A stretch of 64,000 nucleotides of DNA from Ktedonobacter racemifer DSM 44963. GTDB taxonomy: Bacteria > Chloroflexota > Ktedonobacteria > Ktedonobacterales > Ktedonobacteraceae. Position 1 is the first letter of the stretch, and every line of letters starts with the position of its first letter. Under the pieces are notes generated by a model. It saw only the letters and a program-made list of their open reading frames with translations, was not told the origin of the DNA and ran no database searches. Shown in pieces: positions 15,874-25,076 of the stretch. Location: the NCBI RefSeq assembly GCF_000178855.1, contig NZ_ADVG01000003.1, forward strand, positions 1,550,001 through 1,614,000, written 5' to 3'. The position numbers and the translations under genes were made by a program.

Positions 15874-16889
15874 TACGCTTTGTGCTAGTGGATGACAAAA
15901 AAGGAGAACGGAAGTACGCTTCTGTTTGTAAAGCCAATCAACAAACAAGGAGCGTACAGCAATGCTTGACAAAGCGACCGTTCTCACCACTCTTTTTATC
16001 ATAGTTGACGACCTAATGAAAGGGTCAGCCGTGATCCAAGACGCCTTAGAGCGACCAGGACCCGCCCCCCAGCTTTCAGATAGCGAGGTGGTCACCATCG
16101 CCTTGTATCAGGAGCTCATTGGAGAGCCGAGAGAAGATCACTTCTTTCGCTTGCACCACGAGCATTTGCGGCCCTTCTTTCCTGGACTCAATGAACGCAG
16201 CCGCTACAACCGCCGCAAGCGATCTCTGTGGGCCGTGATCTTGGCCATACGAGCAGGCTTGTGTCTGGTGCAAGAGGCCCAGCAGATGGAGGAGACCGCC
16301 GCCATTGACTCGGCTCCTGTCCCCTGTCTCAGCTACAAACGCAGTAAGAAGGCAAGCGATTTTGCTGGTCATGCCGACTATGGAGTCTGTAGCAGCAAGG
16401 CGATGAAGTACTTTGGATGCAAGCTCCATAGCCTCGTTGGTCTCTCAGGCGTCATTCTTGGCTTCTTGCTGACTCCAGCCAGTCACTATGACAATCAGCC
16501 CGTAGTGGAGTTGCTCGATTCGGTGGCTCATCACCTCAAGCGGCTGATTGGTGATGGGGCTTACAATGATCAAGCACTCCAAAGTACCCTTGAGCACACT
16601 CGCTCGTTGCTCTTATTAGCTCCCGTCAAAGCAAATCAGCCTGCCAAGCGCTCTGCGACGGCTCAAAAGGTTCTCAATCGCTTGCGCTTGATCTGCGAAA
16701 CGGTCAATGCCCAATTGCAAGAGCAGTTTCACCTCTCCAAGCATTATGCCAAGAGCGTCTGGGGACTGTTCACGCGCATTGCGGTCAAAGTCACTGCTCA
16801 TAGCGCTGGCATGATGGTCAACACGCTCTTAGGTCGATCTCCTCTCAAGTTAGCTGATCTGGCCGTCTAAACTACTAGCACAAAGCGTA
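15874..16889 (+). mobile_element. IS982-family insertion sequence, complete
   Basis: Perfect 16-bp terminal inverted repeats (15874-15889 TACGCTTTGTGCTAGT and 16874-16889) enclose one transposase gene; total 1016 bp, the usual IS982 size. No clear target duplication was found in the flanks. It lies just upstream of the Rrf2 gene. Confidence 0.85.
15962..16870 (+). CDS. IS982-family DDE transposase
   Basis: 302 aa, full length. The catalytic acidic residues are plausible as AAIDSAPVP (first D, about residue 117), LIGDGAYND (second D, about 197) and LICETVNAQ (E, about 243). The N-terminal helical domain (SEVVTIALYQELIGEPREDHFF) is typical of IS982 proteins. No frameshift, so the element may be active. 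Confidence 0.85.
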   Translation: MLDKATVLTTLFIIVDDLMKGSAVIQDALERPGPAPQLSDSEVVTIALYQELIGEPREDHFFRLHHEHLRPFFPGLNERSRYNRRKRSLWAVILAIRAGLCLVQEAQQMEETAAIDSAPVPCLSYKRSKKASDFAGHADYGVCSSKAMKYFGCKLHSLVGLSGVILGFLLTPASHYDNQPVVELLDSVAHHLKRLIGDGAYNDQALQSTLEHTRSLLLLAPVKANQPAKRSATAQKVLNRLRLICETVNAQLQEQFHLSKHYAKSVWGLFTRIAVKVTAHSAGMMVNTLLGRSPLKLADLAV

Positions 16890-17052
16890 ATTAGCGCTGA
16901 ACCAACTCACCCCTATCATAAGTGGATTTCTGTCCACTTGCCAAGAGAGCTGGTAATTGACCTCTTGAATACTTTCTAGTGGACCGATTTTGAGCCGAAA
17001 CATGGGAAATCAGCGCTCTTTAGAGAGGCGATGCCGCTCCTGATGGGGCCTC
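16890..17052. other. Spacer between IS982 and the group II intron
   Basis: Contains a GTGGACCGATTTTG string similar to the IS21-like end sequences seen near 49750, possibly an old IS end. No gene. Confidence 0.25.
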
Positions 17053-17093
17053 GTATGGTCGGCAGCGGGATCACTCCCGCCACCGCCAATCCA

Positions 17094-17127
17094 GAACCGT
17101 GCATGCGAATTTCCCCGCACACGGCTC
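17094..17127 (-). ncRNA. Group II intron domain V
   Basis: The 34-nt hairpin begins GAGCCGTGTGCGGGG and ends GCACGGTTC, matching the catalytic domain V consensus, including the AGC-type triad region. It lies 12 bases from the 3' end of the maturase gene. Confidence 0.85.
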
Positions 17128-17139
17128 CTCAGTGTATGG

Positions 17140-18912
17140 TCAACTGTGATTGACACCAGCCGCCTTGTGTTGCGCGATTCTCGCTACATCCTCGGCGGTT
17201 TTCTCATCATGGCAGTGGCGATGGTAAACCCATTTGTTGCTGATATCATCTTTTCCACCAAGTGCGGTTGGGGTGATATGATCCGTTTCTAGGACATCGC
17301 CATCTCGAAAGTAGAGTCCGCATCTGGGACATTGTCCTTTTTGAAGGGCGAGGAGTTTTGCTCTTTCGCTTTTCATAAGCGGGTGTTGCTTGAGTCGCTG
17401 TGACCAGTAGATGTGATTCCCATCATACGGACTCGCCGATCCTCTGACTTTTGCGTAGTCTTGGCTATGCGTTTCTGTATGATATCGGACGTATACAGCT
17501 TTGGGGTTCCCATCTTTATCTCGGATGTAGGTGCCGAACCGTTGGGATCCGTCAATGGGAATGCTGTATTTGTCTTTGACCCATCTTTTGCTCTTCCCTA
17601 AATGCCTTGCTTGTTCCCATCGGGCGAGTTGGCGAAAGGTGTTGTGGTCGCAGGCATGAAATGCCTTGCTGCACACTACCCACTTGTAGTAATTCGCCCA
17701 GCCTCGGATGACGGGGTTGATCGCGCTAATGACCGCCTTTTGAGGGGCAGATTTTCGTTTTCGTATCAGCAGTTTCATTTGGAGAGTGTGACGTTTGATG
17801 GCTTCTCTACTCGGGGTGATGAAGGTTTTGAACCCAAGGGGTTTTCCTTGCGTGTTTTTTCCGGTATGGGTTTTTCCCATTGGAAATTGACGTACGGAGA
17901 AGCCTAAAAAGTCAAAACCTACGTTCCCCTCATATGAAGTTAACGTATGGGTGACTCTTGTTTTCTTCGGGCTCAACCAGAGTCCCATGCCTTTTAAGTG
18001 TTCCATTACTGCTTTTGTTGCTCTCTCTAATATTTCTTTGTCGGCGTGTAAAATGACGAAATCATCTGCATATCGAATGAAGATTGGTTGCCCTTTCTGC
18101 TTCGAACAGACATTTGCTGCCGCTTTTTCTATGCCGTGCAAAGCGATATTAGCTAGTAGCGGCGACAGTGGGCCGCCCTGCGGCGTTCCTGTTTCCGTTG
18201 AGGTGAAGTCCACCCCTTCTAGTACTCCTGCCTTCAGCCATCCTCTCATGAGGTGCCGAAGCTGCGGATATGTTTTGAGCTTTTGGAGTAACGCTTTTTG
18301 GTCGATGTTGTCGAAACAACCTTTGATATCGGCGTCCAGCACAAATTTGGATTTGAATCGGATACCGTTAAAGATTGCTCCTATGGCATCGTGACATGAG
18401 CGCCCTGGTCGGAAACCGTAGCTGTTTTCCTCAAACACCGCTTCCCAAGCCGGTTCTAGGGCCAGTTTTACCAGAGTTTGCTGTGCCCTCTCGACCAGGA
18501 TGGGAATACCTAGCGGCCTGCGTTCGTCTTTCTTCCCTGGTTTGGGTATCCAGATGCGGCGTACCGGTTTGGCTTTTTGACGGTGTTGGTTTTTCGGGTG
18601 AATGGCTTGAGCCATGAGAAGTCTTTGTTTGGGATTGATAGATTTTATCCCGTCAATGCCCGCTGTTTTCTTCCCCTGGTTGTCTTGTGTCACCCGTCGT
18701 ACCGCAAGGAGTCGTGCGGCTTCCGATTTCATCAGCAACTTTTGCAACTTCTCTACTTTTCTCGTTTCGCCACGCTGACTGGCTCGATAGATGCGCTTCT
18801 GAAGACGGAAGACGTGCTGCTCTAGTTTCTTCCAGGGCAGGTTCTTCCAAGTCCCGCTCGCTTCGTCAATTTCTTGATGAGGCGGCGTATTCCTATCTGT
18901 TCTTCTACTCAC
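17140..18912 (-). CDS. ltrA: Group II intron reverse transcriptase/maturase with HNH endonuclease
   Basis: 590 aa. RT domain with YADDFVIL active site near residue 292, GFRPGRSCHDA and GTPQGGPLSPLLANI blocks; then the maturase X domain. The C-terminal zinc/HNH endonuclease shows CPRCGLYFRDGD, then LETDHITPTALGGKDDISN and HRHCHDEKT. It splices the intron RNA and drives retrohoming. The ORF is intact, so the intron is probably mobile. Located in intron domain IV. Confidence 0.95.
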   Translation of the reverse strand: MSRRTDRNTPPHQEIDEASGTWKNLPWKKLEQHVFRLQKRIYRASQRGETRKVEKLQKLLMKSEAARLLAVRRVTQDNQGKKTAGIDGIKSINPKQRLLMAQAIHPKNQHRQKAKPVRRIWIPKPGKKDERRPLGIPILVERAQQTLVKLALEPAWEAVFEENSYGFRPGRSCHDAIGAIFNGIRFKSKFVLDADIKGCFDNIDQKALLQKLKTYPQLRHLMRGWLKAGVLEGVDFTSTETGTPQGGPLSPLLANIALHGIEKAAANVCSKQKGQPIFIRYADDFVILHADKEILERATKAVMEHLKGMGLWLSPKKTRVTHTLTSYEGNVGFDFLGFSVRQFPMGKTHTGKNTQGKPLGFKTFITPSREAIKRHTLQMKLLIRKRKSAPQKAVISAINPVIRGWANYYKWVVCSKAFHACDHNTFRQLARWEQARHLGKSKRWVKDKYSIPIDGSQRFGTYIRDKDGNPKAVYVRYHTETHSQDYAKVRGSASPYDGNHIYWSQRLKQHPLMKSERAKLLALQKGQCPRCGLYFRDGDVLETDHITPTALGGKDDISNKWVYHRHCHDEKTAEDVARIAQHKAAGVNHS

Positions 18913-19596
18913 TCTCTATCCTCCATACAGCAGGGTCTACGTTAGCCTATCCTGGGGCTTTTCCCCAGGCATTTGCTTTTTAGACCATCGTTCTCCGTCA
19001 AGCATTGGATGGATTCCTACTTATCCGATCGACCACGGGCAAGAGCTATGACGGGGTTCCCCCGTTCCGATCCATTGTCGTTGGGCTGTTGTAGATGGGT
19101 ACTATCCACCGTGCGTATTTCGGTAGGATGGGGCTCATGGAAGAGGAGCCTCACTTTTCCTTTGAACGTAAAGAACTCAAAGGTTCACGCAGATACCATT
19201 TGGTCAAGCCACTTAGTCCGTCTAAGCTTGTACATGCTTACGATGGGTCAGTCATACCTTCAATTCATTCTCCGGTTGGAGAACATTTCATCATGACAGC
19301 ACGCTTCAGACTTCTACCGCCTCGGACTGGCGGTTTTCTTTTGTCTCACATCCCGCTTCGTGGATTGAGGTCCAGTCGCTACCACGGGGATGCAGCTTTC
19401 TGACGCCTACACGCCAGGGAAGGGATTGCACCTTCCACCAATAGATCAGTTATCAGATGTTATTCTCTGTTAGCCATCCCCCGTATTGATGCGGTTTCGG
19501 CTAAACGGGTCACACCTTCCATCAACATCTTGTAAATTGGCGCCCCTTTTGTCCCACAGAGTACGCAATGAAATCCAAGCTTGTTCGTTTTACTTG

Positions 19597-20544
19597 TCAG
19601 GCGAAGAACTCTCTGGCGAAGCGGCGAAGAGCTTCCAGATTAGTTCCATCTAGAAAACGCAGCACCAGCTCCTGCACGCCTGCTGCTTCATAGGCGGCCA
19701 GACGTTGGCGAATCGTCTCAGGGCTGCCAATCAGAGCAGTATTGACTCTGTCTCCAAGTCTAGCTTTGCGTTCAGGGGGAAGCAAAGCTCTCGCCTGCTC
19801 ATCACTGTCAGCCATGAGGCACAATGTGGTTGATGTGCGATGAATGCTCTCGTAATCACGTCCAACCGTCTCGCAGTGCTCCTTGAGTACGGCAAGCTTC
19901 TGTTTCATAGTGGCAGGGTCATCGCCCACGTTACAGGCATCACCATATTGTGCCACCAGTTTGAGAGTGACTTTCTCGCCGCTGCCGCCAATTAGCAGCG
20001 GGATATGCGGCTTTTGCACACCTTTGGGCTGATTGATAGCTCCACGTACCTGGTAGTATTTTCCTTCAAAAGCGGCTTCCTCCTGAGTCCACATAGCTCG
20101 AATAACCTGTACAGCCTCTCGCAAGTGCCGCAGGCGCTCAGGGGCCTCAGGATAGTCATATCCATAAGCGCGATACTCATGCTCAAACCAGCCTGCTCCG
20201 ATACCAAAGTTGAGCCGCCCATGCGAGAGCGCATCGACGGTACTGGCCATTTTTGCGAGCAACGCAGGGTTACGATAGCCATTGCAGGTGACCAACTGGC
20301 CTATGCGTATACGCGTCGTATCGCGCGCAAGGGCTGCTGTGGTAGTCCAGCATTCAAACGTGACCTCTTGTGATGGGCGTGGGATGGTATGAAAGTGATC
20401 AACAAGCCAGACGGAAGCGAAGCCAACCTCCTCAGCCGTTTGAGCAACACACGTCATCGTTTCGTAGGCTTCTATAGGGTCCTTGATCCCTGCCAGATCC
20501 ATGTTCCAACCCTGAGGAACAAGCAAACCAAATTGCAGTGCCAT
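19597..20544 (-). CDS. LLM-class F420-dependent oxidoreductase
   Basis: 315-aa luciferase-like TIM-barrel protein. Features: VDHFHTIPRPSQEVTFECWTTTAALARDT, VTCNGYRNPALLAKMASTVD and GIGAGWFEHEYRAYGYDYP, all typical of the F420-dependent group. It probably uses coenzyme F420 rather than FMN; the substrate is unknown. ATG at 20544 with GGAAGGAAC upstream. The group II intron inserted just downstream of its stop codon. Confidence 0.9.
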   Translation of the reverse strand: MALQFGLLVPQGWNMDLAGIKDPIEAYETMTCVAQTAEEVGFASVWLVDHFHTIPRPSQEVTFECWTTTAALARDTTRIRIGQLVTCNGYRNPALLAKMASTVDALSHGRLNFGIGAGWFEHEYRAYGYDYPEAPERLRHLREAVQVIRAMWTQEEAAFEGKYYQVRGAINQPKGVQKPHIPLLIGGSGEKVTLKLVAQYGDACNVGDDPATMKQKLAVLKEHCETVGRDYESIHRTSTTLCLMADSDEQARALLPPERKARLGDRVNTALIGSPETIRQRLAAYEAAGVQELVLRFLDGTNLEALRRFAREFFA

Positions 20545-20618
20545 GCGGTGTCCGTTCCTTCCTTTGTAGAGAGTTCCCCTTCGTTATAATATCAGGGAAG
20601 AGGACAAAAATACAGAGC

Positions 20619-20654
20619 AATATTAAGGCAGCACAGCTGTGCTGCCTTAATATT
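20619..20654. repeat. Perfect 36-bp palindrome
   Basis: Arms 20619-20636 and 20637-20654, no loop (centre CACAG/CTGTG). It lies between the Lrp gene's 3' end and the LLM gene's start on the same strand; terminator of lrp or operator of the LLM gene. Confidence 0.6.
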
Positions 20655-20835
20655 TGAAGAAAAAGTGGCGATGTGCTTCTCTAGCGTTGTATCAGAAGTT
20701 CAATGCAGTCAACGTCCGTTCTTGAGGGCAAATCCTAAGTGGTTATGATCTCTACGACGCTGGACAAAGAGGGCACGATCCTCATCATCCAGGTGAAAAT
20801 AGCGGGCAAGTTGTTCGGGGGATGGTTCTCCAACT

Positions 20836-21345
20836 TTACTCAAGCAATGTATCTTCAGGAAGTGGCGGGGGACGCAGAGGAACAATAGTAGACTGGATAA
20901 TGGTCGTCGTTGTTGAGCCATAGAAAAGGAAACTATCGAGAAGACGATCAAGCTGATCAATAGCAGGAATGTGAACTTTGAGAATGAAGCAATCCTCACC
21001 GGTGACGCGGTGACATTCAACGACTTCAGGAGTCTGTTGCGCCAGTTCCGCAATCTTGGGAAGTTGCCCAGCATTTGGACGGATACGAACATACGCAGCA
21101 ATTGGAAGCCCAAGTGCCGCAGGATTCAGTTCCAAGCGATAGCCTTGAATCACTCCCGTTTCTTCCAACCGGCGGACTCGCTCGGTGACGGCAGGAGAAG
21201 ACATACCGACTCGGCGACCGAGTTCGGACATAGTCAACCGAGGATCACGCTGGAGTTCTTCCAGCACGCGGAGATTGACCGCGTCAATCTCCTCACGGAA
21301 CCCAGTGTAAGTAAAAGGGCGTTTTTTCTTTAAATCTTCAGCCAT
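20836..21345 (-). CDS. Lrp/AsnC family transcriptional regulator
   Basis: 169 aa: N-terminal winged helix (LEELQRDPRLTMSELGRRVGMSSPAVTERVRRLEETGVI, residues about 20-58) and a C-terminal RAM ligand domain (ECHRVTGEDCFILKVHIPAID). It is divergent from an EamA permease gene, a very common pairing in which the regulator controls export of an amino acid or metabolite. Confidence 0.92.
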   Translation of the reverse strand: MAEDLKKKRPFTYTGFREEIDAVNLRVLEELQRDPRLTMSELGRRVGMSSPAVTERVRRLEETGVIQGYRLELNPAALGLPIAAYVRIRPNAGQLPKIAELAQQTPEVVECHRVTGEDCFILKVHIPAIDQLDRLLDSFLFYGSTTTTIIQSTIVPLRPPPLPEDTLLE

Positions 21346-21430
21346 ATGTTCCGTATCTCCTCAAATATGCCATGTATTTTTGCTTCCTTCCATTGTACCA
21401 TTACGAGAAACAACAATGAGAGGAAACACC

Positions 21431-22324
21431 ATGATTTCTACGAAAAAAATAGGGATGATGGAAAAAGTTCCACCACATGTTTTCTTTCTGGTAAGTGCCC
21501 TCTTCCGCTACCTTGGACCTGCCTTTGCAGTCCTCCTTTTTGCTCATGTTTCTGTCCTTGGAGTTGCATGGCTTCGTATTGCGAGTGCCGCCGTTGTTTT
21601 TGCTGCATGGCGTCGCCCATGGCGTCTGTTTATGAGCACATCATGGGCAATACGACGTATTTTGATTGCGCTGGGAGTTGTGCTCGGTCTGATGAATGCA
21701 TGCTTCTATCTAGCGATTGCCCGTATTCCATTGAGCACAGTTGGAGCCATCGAGTTTCTTGGTCCCATTACCCTGGCTGCGCTAGGCGCACGAACTCCAC
21801 GTAACATCAGTGCATTGCTCTTAGCCGCTGCAGGGGGATGGCTTTTGACCGATGCACGCTTCAGCGGTTCCCCTTTAGGATTCGGCTTCGCCTTTGCCAA
21901 TTGTCTCCTTTTCATTCTTTACATCGTGCTTGGACACCGCATCGCCGAAGATGGCGGTGCTGCTGGAATTGATCGACTAGGAGCAGCAATGCTCATTGCA
22001 CTCCTGGCTGTCAGTCCACTTGGACTCACGGATGCCTTGCCAGCGTTTCCACAGCCACTGCTCCTTCTTGCCGGTATTGGCGTAGGCGTTTGTTCTTCGG
22101 TCATCCCCTACGTCTGCGATCAGTTGGCAATGGCTCGATTGCCAAGAGCGACCTATGCACTCTTGCTCTCCTTACTCCCAGCCTCTGCTACCATTATTGG
22201 TATTGTTGTCCTGCATCAACTTCCAAAGCCAATAGAGATTGTGGGAATCCTCTTCGTTGTGGTTGCTGTCATCCTCCACAAGGAAGCAGATGTACAGCCG
22301 AAAAAGCACGCGAAGAGTGTGTAA
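21431..22324 (+). CDS. EamA/DMT family transporter, RhtA-like
   Basis: 297 aa, ten hydrophobic segments in two EamA repeats (e.g. GAIEFLGPITLAALGAR and ATYALLLSLLPASATIIGIVVLHQLP). Resembles RhtA-type exporters of threonine/homoserine. ATG at 21431 chosen because AGAGGA lies seven bases before it; a frame to 21380 lacks a site. Divergent from the Lrp gene, which likely controls it. Confidence 0.88.
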   Translation: MISTKKIGMMEKVPPHVFFLVSALFRYLGPAFAVLLFAHVSVLGVAWLRIASAAVVFAAWRRPWRLFMSTSWAIRRILIALGVVLGLMNACFYLAIARIPLSTVGAIEFLGPITLAALGARTPRNISALLLAAAGGWLLTDARFSGSPLGFGFAFANCLLFILYIVLGHRIAEDGGAAGIDRLGAAMLIALLAVSPLGLTDALPAFPQPLLLLAGIGVGVCSSVIPYVCDQLAMARLPRATYALLLSLLPASATIIGIVVLHQLPKPIEIVGILFVVVAVILHKEADVQPKKHAKSV

Positions 22325-22375
22325 GTGTGGAATGAGGGAAGGCGTGGAGGGGGCTTAACGAGCCTCAACGGATAA

Positions 22376-22460
22376 ACAGGATCTCAAGAACCAGAAACCA
22401 GACACCCAAAGGCAAGCTTGCGAGCCGAGGCAGACGCCAAAGGAGAATTGGAGATCCTGT
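22376..22460. repeat. Stem-bounded structured repeat, copy 1
   Basis: Ends 22376-22387 and 22448-22460 pair with one unpaired base. Inside lies a 31-base motif (22422-22452, starting GAGCCGAGGC and ending AGAATTGGA) that recurs with four transitions at 39556-39586, where the closing stem has a different sequence. See the findings. Confidence 0.5.
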
Positions 22461-22477
22461 AGATACCAACTTTCCTC

Positions 22478-22506
22478 TTGACAGTCTAATGACATTAGAC
22501 TAATAT
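22478..22506 (+). promoter_or_regulatory. Promoter whose whole 17-bp spacer is an operator palindrome
   Basis: TTGACA (22478-22483), GTCTAATGACATTAGAC (22484-22500), TAATAT (22501-22506). The spacer is a perfect 8+1+8 palindrome, very probably the autoregulatory site of the TetR protein encoded directly downstream. Confidence 0.75.
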
Positions 22507-22560
22507 ATAAATATATTAAATAAATGCCTACTCATGAAAGATAGAGAGGGAGTGATATCC

Positions 22561-23139
22561 ATGGCGCCGAGAGCGGGTCTAGAGTATGACGCGATTGTGA
22601 AGGCTGCGGCAGAACTGGCGGATGAGCATGGACTACACATGGTGACGATGGCGATGCTGGCCGCGCACCTGGGTGTGCGCACACCAACGCTCTATCACTA
22701 TTTTTCTGGCCTGGCAGGCTTGCAGCGGGCCCTGGCGCTGTTGGGATTACAAGAAATGACAGAGCAACTGGGGCAGGCGATAATGGGGAAGGCGGGGGAT
22801 GATGCAGTGGTCGCGCTCGCACACACCCTGCGTGACTTTGGCAGGACTCGTCCTGGCCTCTATGAAGCGACCGCCCGTGCTCCCGAACCAGGCGATGCCG
22901 AGTGGCAGGAAGCAGGTCGCAGGGGAATAGAGATCGCTTTGCGAGCGCTGGGAGCCTACATGCTAAGCCAGGAGGACGCTCTGCACGCGGTCCGTATGGT
23001 GCGCAGCCTCGTACATGGTTGCGTTACTCTGGAGACCGCAGGAGGCTTTGGTCTCCCTCTGGATGTAAACGAAACCTTTAAACGCTTGCTTGATCTACTT
23101 TTACACGACCTGCATACACGTCAAGGCAGTGGAAAATAA
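22561..23139 (+). CDS. TetR/AcrR family regulator, WHG-domain type
   Basis: 192 aa from the ATG at 22561 (GAGGGAG upstream; an earlier ATG at 22534 is possible). DNA-binding part: AAAELADEHGLHMVTMAMLAAHLGVRTPTLYHYFSGLAGLQRALAL. The C-terminal part resembles the WHG ligand domain of regulators such as those with MVRSLVHGCVTLETAGGFG. It probably binds the palindrome in its own promoter. An IS has inserted 14 bases beyond its stop codon, so any downstream target gene is now separated. Confidence 0.88.
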   Translation: MAPRAGLEYDAIVKAAAELADEHGLHMVTMAMLAAHLGVRTPTLYHYFSGLAGLQRALALLGLQEMTEQLGQAIMGKAGDDAVVALAHTLRDFGRTRPGLYEATARAPEPGDAEWQEAGRRGIEIALRALGAYMLSQEDALHAVRMVRSLVHGCVTLETAGGFGLPLDVNETFKRLLDLLLHDLHTRQGSGK

Positions 23140-23152
23140 AGCTTGTAATTGG

Positions 23153-24671
23153 TGTTTAGACTACCTAAGTTTCGCCCAAATTGACGACAGTCCAGCGAGC
23201 CAGTGCAGAGCTTGCAAAAAGCAGAGCGATACTCCATAGCTAATGAAGGAACAAAGGAGCTTTCATTAGAAAAAGGAGTATCACCATGAACGAGTCTATC
23301 ACAACAACAACGAACCATTTCACTGGATGCGCCATCCTGGCCGCCATAGGAGCCAAATTGCAGCAATTGGATGTCTTGAGCCCGATCCGCAAGAGAGTGC
23401 AGATCAGGCAGAAAACCATCAAGCATACGCCTCTCGACAAGCTGATGGATGCGTTTATCAGTCTGTTGGCTGGAGCCCATGGACTGGTAGAAATCAACAG
23501 TCGGCTGCGAGCCGATCCGGGCTTGCAACGAGCCTTCGGTCGAACCTCTTGTGCTGAGCAGTCGGTGGTGCAAGAGACGCTTTCTGCCTGTGCTGAGGAA
23601 AATGTCCTTCAGGTGCATCAGGCGCTCGATGAGATCTACCGCGCTCAGAGCCAAGGCTTTCATCATGACTATCAGGCCGCTTTTCAACTCTTGGACGTGG
23701 ACCTGACGGGCATGCCTTGTGGACCAAAAGCGGCGTTTGCCACGCGCGGCTATTTTGCAGGACTCTATCATCGCCGAGGGCGGCAATTGGGTCGTGTGCT
23801 GGCGACCCAGTATGAAGAAGTCGTGGTCGATCAGCTTTTTGCAGGCAATGTCCAACTGATCAAGGCTCTGCAACCGCTGGTAGAGACTGCTGAGACGACC
23901 TTGCAATTGGACGATGCCAAACGCAGACGGACCATTATCCGTGTCGATGCAGGTGCGGGAACCGAGGACGACCTCAATTGGCTGCTCTCCCGAGGCTACG
24001 AGGTCATGGCGAAAGAATACTCGGGACGACGTATCACGCGACTGTCTCAAACGGTCAAGGAATGGGTCCAGGACCCCACCTGGTCGGAACGTTCCTTTGG
24101 CTGGGTGAGCGAGGAAGCCGCTGGCTACGTCCGTCCCATGCGACGTATTGCGGTACGCTGTCGCAGAAGAGATGGCACATTTGCTTATGGCATTCTGATG
24201 TGTTCGCTCTCGATTGAGCAGGTTCTTCCCCTTCTGGGATGGGAGGCATCGCAAGCGGCTGATCCCACGGCGGTGCTCTTGGCCTATGTGACCTTTTATG
24301 ATCAGCGTGGTGGAGGCATCGAAACCTCCTTCAAGGGTGATAAACAGGGATTGGGACTGACGAAACGCAATAAGAAGCGCTTTGAGGCGCAGTACATGCT
24401 GGCGCTGCTCGGCTCACTGGCTCACAACGTGGTGGTCTGGGCACGTCGCTGGCTGAACAGCCCAAAAATCCATCGTTATGGCATCTTGCGTATGGTGCGT
24501 GATGTCTTTCATGTCAGCGGTTTGCTCCGTTTCAATGCGTTGCATCAGGTGGTTGAGATCGAGCTCAATCAGGACGCTCCCCTGGCTCACTCACTCCTCT
24601 ATCCCTTGCAGGAGCTGCTTGCTCCCTTCCAGATTGTTGTTATTTTGGGCGAAACTTAGGTAGTCTAAACA
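23153..24671 (+). mobile_element. Complete insertion sequence with 26-bp perfect terminal repeats
   Basis: TIRs 23153-23178 and 24646-24671 are perfectly complementary over 26 bp; weaker similarity continues about nine bases outward. 1519 bp, one transposase gene. The right TIR overlaps the end of the transposase frame. No clean target duplication was found. Family placement is uncertain (IS4 superfamily-like). Confidence 0.85.
23286..24659 (+). CDS. DDE transposase, IS4 superfamily-like
   Basis: 457 aa. Probable catalytic residues: LLDVDLTGMPCG (first D), IIRVDAGAGTEDD (second D), and an E in RGGGIETSFKGDKQGLGLTKRNKKRFEAQ, the Y-(2)-R-(3)-E-like signature region. The following helix (MLALLGSLAHNVVVWARRWL) is typical of IS4/IS1380-type proteins. 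The ORF is intact. A long antisense frame inside it is a shadow. Confidence 0.8.
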   Translation: MNESITTTTNHFTGCAILAAIGAKLQQLDVLSPIRKRVQIRQKTIKHTPLDKLMDAFISLLAGAHGLVEINSRLRADPGLQRAFGRTSCAEQSVVQETLSACAEENVLQVHQALDEIYRAQSQGFHHDYQAAFQLLDVDLTGMPCGPKAAFATRGYFAGLYHRRGRQLGRVLATQYEEVVVDQLFAGNVQLIKALQPLVETAETTLQLDDAKRRRTIIRVDAGAGTEDDLNWLLSRGYEVMAKEYSGRRITRLSQTVKEWVQDPTWSERSFGWVSEEAAGYVRPMRRIAVRCRRRDGTFAYGILMCSLSIEQVLPLLGWEASQAADPTAVLLAYVTFYDQRGGGIETSFKGDKQGLGLTKRNKKRFEAQYMLALLGSLAHNVVVWARRWLNSPKIHRYGILRMVRDVFHVSGLLRFNALHQVVEIELNQDAPLAHSLLYPLQELLAPFQIVVILGET

Positions 24672-24714
24672 TCAATTGTAAACCAGGCGAAAGAATTTGA
24701 AAGGACTCATCTAC

Positions 24715-25056
24715 ATGTTAGCACTTATAAAGAATATCAATCTTGGACTTGCATTTTTCTTAGAACTCGCTCTTCTGGCTTCATTTGGCTATTGGGGCTT
24801 CACGACAAATTGGGGAACGATCGCCAGGTTTGGGCTTGGGCTGGGTATCCCTGTGCTTGTGGCGATCATCTGGGGCTGTTTTGAAGCCCCAAGGGCAAAT
24901 TGGCCGCTTCCTGAACCCTGGCACCTGTTGCTCAAACTGGCCCTCTTCGGCCTGGGAGTTGCCGCACTTTTCGTCGCCGGACGCCGTGAACTCAGCATTA
25001 CCTTCGCCGTGATCTTTATCATCAATACTATTCTGGCCTACGTCTGGGCGCAGTAA
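24715..25056 (+). CDS. DUF2568 (YrdB-like) membrane protein
   Basis: 113 aa, four hydrophobic helices (NLGLAFFLELALLASFGYWGF, FGLGLGIPVLVAIIWGCF, LLLKLALFGLGVAALFVAG, ITFAVIFIINTILAYVW) with the conserved E-A-P-R in FEAPRANWPL. Function unknown. ATG at 24715 with AAAGGA upstream. First of three closely spaced genes (DUF2568, DUF4260, methyltransferase). Confidence 0.85.
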   Translation: MLALIKNINLGLAFFLELALLASFGYWGFTTNWGTIARFGLGLGIPVLVAIIWGCFEAPRANWPLPEPWHLLLKLALFGLGVAALFVAGRRELSITFAVIFIINTILAYVWAQ

Positions 25057-25076
25057 TGACGAAAGGAGAGACACTC

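Larger units (their letters stand above)
17053..19515 (-). mobile_element. Complete group II intron
   Basis: On the minus strand a GTGTG 5' end (from 19515), an RNA leader, the intron-encoded protein, a 34-nt domain V (17094-17127) and a domain VI hairpin ending in an AY dinucleotide near 17053-17056. Ends are inferred from consensus, not from an empty site. It lies in the space downstream of the LLM gene. Size about 2.46 kb. Confidence 0.8.

Noticed and set aside
15874..16889. Target-site duplication of the IS982 element
   Set aside because: The flanking 8-9 bases on the two sides do not match, so none is claimed.
23121..24254. 377-codon minus-strand frame inside the IS transposase
   Set aside because: Antisense shadow of an intact DDE transposase; composition rich in Ser/Arg and no family resemblance.
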